From UBA3076 sp964646435 (GTDB lineage Bacteria; Desulfobacterota; Dissulfuribacteria; Dissulfuribacterales; UBA3076), in contig CAZYEJ010000017.1 in the NCBI GenBank assembly GCA_964646435.1, forward strand, positions 1 to 36,787: a stretch of 36,787 bases of DNA, read 5' to 3'. A model generated the notes under the pieces. The model worked only from the letters and a program-made list of their open reading frames with translations. It had not been told where the DNA came from and ran no database searches. Position 1 is the stretch's first letter. The number at the start of each line of letters is the position of its first letter. Below are positions 31,555 through 36,787 of this stretch, one piece after another. The translations under genes were made by a program, and so were the position numbers.

Positions 31555-31827
31555 CTAGAGAGCCTTTTCAAGAATTCCTTTAACGACCCAACGTTTGTGT
31601 CGACTCAGAGGACGGTACTCTTCTATTAGAATTTTGTCGCCTATTCTGCAGTTATTTTCTACATCATGAGCCATATACTTCTTTTGCCGCTGTATATACT
31701 TCCCATACATTGGATGTCGTACTCGCCGAACAACCTTAATTACCACTGTCTTGTCCATTTTGTCGCTGGCAACAGTGCCAATAAGTGTTCTACGAGGTTT
31801 CTTGTCGGCATTCATGCCATGCTCCAT
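31555..31827 (-). CDS. rpsQ: Ribosomal protein uS17
   Basis: The OB-fold 16S rRNA-binding protein has IGTVASDKMDKTVVIKVVRR and GDKILIEEYRPLSRHKRWVV. The start is either ATG 31827 (90 residues, GAGG seven bases upstream) or ATG 31815 (MNADKKPR, GGAG six bases upstream). I keep the longer frame without strong preference. Confidence 0.95.
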   Translation of the reverse strand: MEHGMNADKKPRRTLIGTVASDKMDKTVVIKVVRRVRHPMYGKYIQRQKKYMAHDVENNCRIGDKILIEEYRPLSRHKRWVVKGILEKAL

Positions 31828-31855
31828 TACTAGACCTCAAATTTTTGCAGTGTAA

Positions 31856-32050
31856 TCAATCAATAGCTTTCTCTGCAAGTACTGTTTTAGCTCTTGCTAT
31901 TGAACGTCTCACAGTACGAATTCTCATTATGTTTTCCAATTGGTGAGTAGCCTGCTGAAACCGTAGATTAAAAAGTTCCTGTCGAAGGTCCTTTTCTTTC
32001 TGTTGAATTTCCTCTATGCTCAGTTCCCTAAGTTTATCAGCTACGCTCAT
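31856..32050 (-). CDS. rpmC: Ribosomal protein uL29
   Basis: The 64-residue helical hairpin protein sits at the exit tunnel; it reads MSVADKLRELSIEEIQQKEK and later LFNLRFQQATHQLEN and RTVRRSIARAKTVL. It overlaps the rplP stop by four bases (ATGA). Confidence 0.96.
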   Translation of the reverse strand: MSVADKLRELSIEEIQQKEKDLRQELFNLRFQQATHQLENIMRIRTVRRSIARAKTVLAEKAID

Positions 32051-32463
32051 GGCATTTCACTCCTAGCGACAATCCTTGTAGGAATGGGCAATTTATATTG
32101 TGCCAGCCTCAAAGCCGCCCTGGCGGAAATCTCATCTACACCCTCCACCTCATAAAGCATCCTGCCCGGCTTTATCAGTGCTACCCATGAATCCACTGCA
32201 CCCTTACCCTTACCCATTCTGGTCTCGGCAGGCTTACTGGTGACAGGCTTGTCCGGAAATATTCGTATCCATATTTTTCCACGACGCTTGACGCGCCGAG
32301 TAATAGCTATCCGAGCGGCCTCTATCTGCTGGTCTGTGATCCTGCCACGACCAATAGCCTTAAGACCGTAATCGCCAAAGGACAGGCTATTCCCACGTTG
32401 TGCCATACCTTTTATGCGGCCTTTTTGTTGTTTGCGATATTTAACTTTCTTTGGGCTAAGCAT
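32047..32463 (-). CDS. rplP: Ribosomal protein uL16
   Basis: The 138-residue protein reaches the A site. It begins MLSPKKVKYRKQQKGRIKGM and has GDYGLKAIGRGRITDQQIEA and TRMGKGKGAVDSWVA. Complete, ATG start, coupled to rpmC. Confidence 0.97.
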   Translation of the reverse strand: MLSPKKVKYRKQQKGRIKGMAQRGNSLSFGDYGLKAIGRGRITDQQIEAARIAITRRVKRRGKIWIRIFPDKPVTSKPAETRMGKGKGAVDSWVALIKPGRMLYEVEGVDEISARAALRLAQYKLPIPTRIVARSEMP

Positions 32464-32500
32464 TTATTCCTCTCCAGCAGGAACAGGCGAATACTGTCAA

Positions 32501-33160
32501 CTATATTTCCATTGCCGCAACTTCGGACTCTTTGTCAGGCAGGACTTCTCCCTTGAACACCCATACCTTGATACCAATTACCCCATAAGTAGTCATTGCC
32601 TCAGCTACGCCGTAATCAATATCGGCCCGAAGGGTATGTAGCGGGACTCTGCCATCGAGATACCACTCAGTGCGGCACATTTCAGCGCCACCCAAACGAC
32701 CGGCACTAGCAATCCTTATACCCTGCGCGCCAAACTTACGCGCCATACTGATAGCCCTCTTCATGGCTCTCCGGAAGGAAATGCGCCGCACAAGCTGACC
32801 CGCAACGTTTTCAGCTATCAGTTGTGCATCTATTTCCGGTCTTCGGACCTCTGTGATGTCAATCATTGCACGCCGTTTGACTATCTTTTCCAAAGACCGC
32901 TTCAGGCTCTCTATTTCCACACCTTTTTTGCCGATAATTATTCCAGGACGCGCAGTGAATATACGGATGCGTAATCTCTGCGCAGCCCTTTCTATCTCAA
33001 TTTTGGATATTCCCGCATGATAGACCCTATTCTTAATGAATTTTCTGATCTTGTAGTCCTCAAGAATCAGCGCGGAATACTCCTTCTCCGAAAACCAACG
33101 CGAGTCCCATGTTCGCGTTATTTGTAGCCTAAGGCCGATTGGGTTTACTTTCTGACCCAA
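32501..33160 (-). CDS. rpsC: Ribosomal protein uS3
   Basis: The 219-residue protein at the mRNA entry site starts MGQKVNPIGLRLQITRTWDS and contains a KH domain (ARPGIIIGKKGVEIESLK) and a GIKVWVFKGEVLP end. The start is TTG at 33160 with GGAGG five bases upstream; no ATG is nearby. Confidence 0.97.
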   Translation of the reverse strand: MGQKVNPIGLRLQITRTWDSRWFSEKEYSALILEDYKIRKFIKNRVYHAGISKIEIERAAQRLRIRIFTARPGIIIGKKGVEIESLKRSLEKIVKRRAMIDITEVRRPEIDAQLIAENVAGQLVRRISFRRAMKRAISMARKFGAQGIRIASAGRLGGAEMCRTEWYLDGRVPLHTLRADIDYGVAEAMTTYGVIGIKVWVFKGEVLPDKESEVAAMEI

Positions 33161-33192
33161 GGTATCCTCCTGATTTTCCGATTCATATTAAT

Positions 33193-33525
33193 TTATCCTT
33201 CGTCCAATACTATCGTTATGTGGGAGAAACGATGTTGTATTCTGTAGGCCCTGCCCATTGCCCTGGGATGAAATCTCTTCAGTTGAGGACCTTGATCCAC
33301 CATAATTTTTTTAATGTACAGAATATCCACATCGATATTTGGATTTTGATCCGCATTGGCCAAGGCCGATTCAAGCACCTTTTTAATCATCCTTGCGCCC
33401 TTTTTGGGCATGTAATTGAGAATCTGCAAGGCCTCTCCCACAGTCTTGCCACGAACCACATCGGCAACCAATCGAGTCTTTTGCGGAGAAATCCTTAAGT
33501 ATTTGGCAACTGCCCTGGCTTCCAT
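33193..33525 (-). CDS. rplV: Ribosomal protein uL22
   Basis: The 110-residue exit-tunnel protein begins MEARAVAKYLRISPQKTRLV and has the tunnel loop KRFHPRAMGRAYRI. Complete, ATG start. Confidence 0.97.
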   Translation of the reverse strand: MEARAVAKYLRISPQKTRLVADVVRGKTVGEALQILNYMPKKGARMIKKVLESALANADQNPNIDVDILYIKKIMVDQGPQLKRFHPRAMGRAYRIQHRFSHITIVLDEG

Positions 33526-33542
33526 TAGTGCAATGCCCTCTC

Positions 33543-33827
33543 TTATTTCTTCCGAATCCTGGATTTTTTATCAGCAACATGACCATAATATGTACGGGTT
33601 GGCGAAAACTCACCAAGCTTGTGCCCGACCATATTTTCCGTAATAAATACAGGAATAAATTTCCTTCCATTGTGCACTGCAAAGGTGAGCCCCACCATGT
33701 CAGGAATAACCATGGATCGTCTAGACCAAGTCTTAATAACACGCCTATCTTTAGTCTCAATGGCCTTAATCACTTTTTTCATCAAGTGATCATCAACAAA
33801 AGGACCTTTCTTTACCGACCTTGGCAC
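33543..33827 (-). CDS. rpsS: Ribosomal protein uS19
   Basis: The 94-residue 30S head protein begins MPRSVKKGPFVDDHLMKKVI and has TWSRRSMVIPDMVGLTFAVH and GHKLGEFSPTRTY. The start is GTG at 33827, with AGGAG seven bases upstream. Confidence 0.97.
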   Translation of the reverse strand: MPRSVKKGPFVDDHLMKKVIKAIETKDRRVIKTWSRRSMVIPDMVGLTFAVHNGRKFIPVFITENMVGHKLGEFSPTRTYYGHVADKKSRIRKK

Positions 33828-33869
33828 CTATTTTCTCCTATTTTCTTAATCTGTGTAATCTGCGGATAA

Positions 33870-33893
33870 AATTAAAGAATTAAGGAATTAAAA
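33870..33893. repeat. AATTAAAG-type octamer tandem repeat between rplB and rpsS
   Basis: Three phased octamers AATTAAAG, AATTAAGG, AATTAAAA lie in the 118-base gap between rplB and rpsS, an unusually long gap for this operon. The same octamer, inverted, occurs at the leuB end near 13025-13040. Confidence 0.65.
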
Positions 33894-33945
33894 CAAATAG
33901 AATACCTTAAATCCCTAAAATCGTAATCTCTAAATTTTCCTAAAA

Positions 33946-34779
33946 TTACTTCTTTTTATGCCTGTTTCGTACTATGAAGGCATCGCTGGGTTTATTCTTT
34001 TTCCTTGTATGATATCCCTTTGCCGGCATTCCCCATGGACTGCAAGGATGCCTGCCGCCGGAAGATTTCCCTTCGCCGCCACCCATGGGATGATCAACAG
34101 GATTCATGGCCACTCCACGCACACTCGGACGTCTCCCAAGCCAACGGCTCCTGCCGGCCTTACCCAGTTTAACATTTTCATGATCGAGATTTCCTACCTG
34201 ACCAACAGTAGCCCTGCAGGTATTAAGAAACATTCTTACTTCTCCACTTGGAAGGCGCAATTGTACGTATTTACCTTCCTTGGCCATTACCTGAGCTGAA
34301 CCACCGGCACTCCTTACTATCTGTCCTCCCTTACCTGGGCGTAACTCCACGTTATGGACCTGAGTACCCAAGGGAATATTTTTTAAGGGCATGCAATTCC
34401 CAGGGTGTACGTCCGTTACGTCGTCAGAAATAACGAATTCACCAACCCTGAGTCCCAAAGGAGCCAAAATATATCTCTTTTCCCCGTCAAGATAATTCAG
34501 AAGAGCAATCCGGGAAGACCTATTGGGATCATACTCGATAGCAGCCACTTTTGCCGACACTCCGAGTTTATGTCTCCGAAAATCTATTGTCCTATATTTA
34601 CGTTTGTGCCCGCCGCCTCTATGTCTGGCAGTAATCCTCCCATAGACGTTTCTCCCGCCTCTGCGATTAAGGGGCTCAACCAATGATTTTTCAGGGGCCT
34701 TATCACTGATTTCACGGTCTACCAATACAGTCATGCCGCGTCTGGCCGGAGATGTTGGCTTGTATTTCTTAATTGGCAT
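33946..34779 (-). CDS. rplB: Ribosomal protein uL2
   Basis: The 277-residue protein is needed for subunit joining and peptidyl transfer. GGGHKRKYRTIDFRRHK and the conserved HPMGGGEGKSSGGRHP (with the critical His) are present. It overlaps the rplW stop by one base (TAATG). Confidence 0.97.
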   Translation of the reverse strand: MPIKKYKPTSPARRGMTVLVDREISDKAPEKSLVEPLNRRGGRNVYGRITARHRGGGHKRKYRTIDFRRHKLGVSAKVAAIEYDPNRSSRIALLNYLDGEKRYILAPLGLRVGEFVISDDVTDVHPGNCMPLKNIPLGTQVHNVELRPGKGGQIVRSAGGSAQVMAKEGKYVQLRLPSGEVRMFLNTCRATVGQVGNLDHENVKLGKAGRSRWLGRRPSVRGVAMNPVDHPMGGGEGKSSGGRHPCSPWGMPAKGYHTRKKNKPSDAFIVRNRHKKK

Positions 34780-35069
34780 TATACACCTTCAAAAAATTCA
34801 ATACTTTCCCCAGGATATAGCCTTACAACGGCCTTTTTAATACCGGAGCGCTTACCTGCAAACCGGCCGACTTTTTTGGGCTTCCCTTTGACCTTGATGG
34901 TCTGAACAGACAGCACTTTCACTTTAAAAATCTTTTCCACCGCAGTTTTAATTTCAATTTTATTTGCCTTTTGATCCACCTTGAAGACTAACTGATTTGC
35001 CATCTCTTTCTGTAAAGTGGCCTTCTCGGTAATCAGCGGAGCCTTTATCACCGAATACAGTTCCTTCAT
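34779..35069 (-). CDS. rplW: Ribosomal protein uL23
   Basis: The 96-residue exit-site protein docks SRP and trigger factor. It has IKAPLITEKATLQKE and NKIEIKTAVEKIFKVKVLSV. It overlaps the rplD stop by four bases (ATGA). Confidence 0.97.
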   Translation of the reverse strand: MKELYSVIKAPLITEKATLQKEMANQLVFKVDQKANKIEIKTAVEKIFKVKVLSVQTIKVKGKPKKVGRFAGKRSGIKKAVVRLYPGESIEFFEGV

Positions 35070-35689
35070 GGCTTCAGTCTCTCCTCGATAACTCCAACGG
35101 CAGGTTCCTTGACTATCACATATTCGTATTTCAATAAATCATACACATTAATGCCTTCCAAAGGCAAAATCTTAACATTGGGAATATTCCGTGAGGACAG
35201 TTCCAGAACCTGATCCGGAATATCGGTCACTATTACGGCCTTCTTTATATCAAAACGGTCAAGCAAACCTTTCATGTCCTTGGTTTTTATTTGCTCCAAG
35301 CCAAAATCCCTCAGAACCAAAAGACGATTGCCCTCAATCTTTGTACTCAACGCCATTCTCAGCGCCAAACGGCGAACCTTTTTAGGCAAGCTGTAGCTGT
35401 AATCCCTTGGTTTCGGACCAAATACCGAACCCCCTCGTTTCCACAAAGGCGACTTATTGCTGCCTGCACGGGCCCGGCCGGTCCCCTTCTGACGGTAGGG
35501 TTTCTTGCCACTTCCACTGACTTCACCACGCGTCTTGACACAAGCAGTGCCTGCTCGTTTTCCGGCCAACTGCCACTTGACCACTTCGTGAAGTACGCCT
35601 TCCTTCGGTGTCACGCCAAAAACGGTATCGCTTACCGTAAGCTCACCGACTTTCTCTTTCTGTGCGTTATAAACTGCCAGGGTTGTCAT
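35066..35689 (-). CDS. rplD: Ribosomal protein uL4
   Basis: The 207-residue protein lines the tunnel; in E. coli it also represses the S10 operon. It begins MTTLAVYNAQKEKVGELTVS and has the basic loop KPYRQKGTGRARAGSNKSPL. I use ATG 35689; the ATG at 35725 would overlap rplC by 19 bases and add residues not seen in the family. Confidence 0.95.
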   Translation of the reverse strand: MTTLAVYNAQKEKVGELTVSDTVFGVTPKEGVLHEVVKWQLAGKRAGTACVKTRGEVSGSGKKPYRQKGTGRARAGSNKSPLWKRGGSVFGPKPRDYSYSLPKKVRRLALRMALSTKIEGNRLLVLRDFGLEQIKTKDMKGLLDRFDIKKAVIVTDIPDQVLELSSRNIPNVKILPLEGINVYDLLKYEYVIVKEPAVGVIEERLKP

Positions 35690-35706
35690 GGATTGCCCGG
35701 TCTCCT

Positions 35707-36336
35707 CTATTTTAACCGCACACATATAAGTTGATTAATAGCACCCGGGACACCTCCCTTAACCAGCAACAGGTTTTTATCAGGTCGCACGTCAACAACC
35801 ATCGAATTTTTAACGGTAACACGATTGCCTCCCATGCGGCCAGGCATCTTTTTGCCCTTGATGACCCTGGATGGAGTAGCACTTTGTCCCACAGAGCCTA
35901 CGGCTCTATGATGCTTGGATCCATGACCCATAGGACCTCTAGAAAAACCATAACGTTTTACCACTCCGGAAAAACCGCGACCCTTGCTCACTCCTGTTAT
36001 ATCTACTAGCTGACTGATCTCCAAATCCTTCAATGTGAGGACCTGGCCTACGTCAAAGGCATCAGGATCCTCTACTGATATCTCTCTGATATAGCGAAAG
36101 CCATGAGACAGTCCTGCTTTTTTCACCTGGCCCTGTTCCGGAAGATTCAGCCTGCTTAAAGGCTTTGGAAAAAACCCGTATTGTAAGGCATTATAGCCCT
36201 CTCTCTTCACTGTCTTTTTCTGAAGCACGGTACAGGGACCAACCTCTAGCACTGTAACCGGGACGACCTGGCCGTCCTCGGAAAAGACCCGAGTCATTCC
36301 CAACTTGCGGCCCATCATGCCTGTTAATTTCGACAT
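35707..36336 (-). CDS. rplC: Ribosomal protein uL3
   Basis: The 209-residue protein begins MSKLTGMMGRKLGMTRVFSE and contains GRGFSGVVKRYGFSRGPMGH and KMPGRMGGNRVTVKN. ATG 36336 has AGGA eight bases upstream; the longer frame to 36366 overlaps rpsJ and is not favoured. Confidence 0.96.
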   Translation of the reverse strand: MSKLTGMMGRKLGMTRVFSEDGQVVPVTVLEVGPCTVLQKKTVKREGYNALQYGFFPKPLSRLNLPEQGQVKKAGLSHGFRYIREISVEDPDAFDVGQVLTLKDLEISQLVDITGVSKGRGFSGVVKRYGFSRGPMGHGSKHHRAVGSVGQSATPSRVIKGKKMPGRMGGNRVTVKNSMVVDVRPDKNLLLVKGGVPGAINQLICVRLK

Positions 36337-36346
36337 TGCCGTATTC

Positions 36347-36661
36347 CTATAGTTTAATTTCAACATCCACTCCAGCAGACAACTCTAACTTCATCAAGGC
36401 ATCTATTGTCTGTTGTGTGGGCTCCAGGATATCTACAAGCCTTCTGTGGGTACGGATTTCAAACTGCTCCCTTGACTTCTTATCTACATGAGGAGAACGC
36501 AAGACAGTATAACGTCTAATCGAAGTAGGTAACGGGATTGGCCCGCCAAGACGGGCTCCTGTCCGTTTTACAGTATCTACGATTTCGCCCACAGACTGAT
36601 CAAGCTGCTTGTGATCGTATGCCTTGAGACGAATCCTTATTCTCTGGGTTGGGATCATCAT
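36347..36661 (-). CDS. rpsJ: Ribosomal protein uS10
   Basis: The 104-residue 30S protein, also the NusE antitermination factor, has RIRIRLKAYDHKQLDQS and GPIPLPTSIRRYTVLRSPHV. ATG 36661 has GAGGA seven bases upstream. It follows tuf by 43 bases. Confidence 0.97.
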   Translation of the reverse strand: MMIPTQRIRIRLKAYDHKQLDQSVGEIVDTVKRTGARLGGPIPLPTSIRRYTVLRSPHVDKKSREQFEIRTHRRLVDILEPTQQTIDALMKLELSAGVDVEIKL

Positions 36662-36704
36662 CCCTAATTCCTCAATTCCACTCTATTTTGTGAATATAGC
36701 ATAG

Positions 36705-36787
36705 CTACTCTATGATTTTGGTTACCACGCCGGCCCCGACTGTTCGGCCACCTTCGCGGATCGCAAATCGAACTCCCTCTTCCATGG
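36705..36787 (-). CDS. tuf: Elongation factor Tu, C-terminal end (partial)
   Basis: Only the last 26 codons and the stop lie in the window: MEEGVRFAIREGGRTVGAGV then VTKIIE. This is the invariant C-terminus of EF-Tu domain 3. The rest continues past the window edge. Its position before rpsJ is the usual str/S10 junction. Confidence 0.95.
   Translation of the reverse strand, partial: MEEGVRFAIREGGRTVGAGVVTKIIE

Overview
The window is a bacterial chromosome segment that is almost entirely vertical, housekeeping DNA. Gene order points to a deltaproteobacterium (Desulfobacterota): a compact ilvB-ilvN-ilvC-psd-pssA-leuA-leuC-leuD-leuB-asd operon with the phospholipid genes buried inside the branched-chain block, a lysS-lolC pair, and an NfeD-slipin pair. 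The lineage is inferred from synteny and protein character, not from a marker search.

Layout. (1) 1-1560 is degraded DNA on the plus strand holding remnants of three response-regulator genes: one internally deleted, one truncated, one broken by a single extra base. (2) 1559-4577, minus strand: an unrecognised 58-residue gene, lolC and lysS, behind a good sigma70-type promoter. lolD is not in this segment. (3) 4771-8111, plus strand: vanZ-like gene, type 4 uracil-DNA glycosylase, NfeD membrane protease and slipin, tightly coupled. (4) 8112-9405 is an accessory pocket with a PIN-toxin relic, an intact Phd/VapC-type toxin-antitoxin pair, an Rpn-like relic and short repeats. (5) 9406-11837, minus strand: coaD, rsmD and a class II aldolase, bounded on both sides by similar GGCTG/CAGCC inverted repeats. 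(6) 11962-22258, minus strand: aspartate-semialdehyde dehydrogenase, leucine and isoleucine/valine biosynthesis, and phosphatidylserine synthase/decarboxylase. (7) 22471-36787, minus strand: end of tuf, then the S10, spc and alpha ribosomal-protein operons with secY, infA and rpoA.

How it works together. The minus strand from 36.8 kb to 9.4 kb reads first through translation and protein export, then, after a terminator and a new promoter, through branched-chain amino-acid and phosphatidylethanolamine synthesis, ending in aldolase, 16S rRNA methylation and CoA synthesis.

I found no CRISPR array, phage, complete insertion sequence, rRNA or tRNA, and no clearly undescribed multi-gene system. 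The observations I rate highest are: non-ATG start codons confined to 30S ribosomal-protein genes (6 of 10, against 0 of 15 for 50S genes); the decayed response-regulator cluster with exact lesions visible; a 95-residue acidic tail on L17 next to an acidic tail on RpoA; the missing rpmD; and repeat elements that recur between housekeeping genes.
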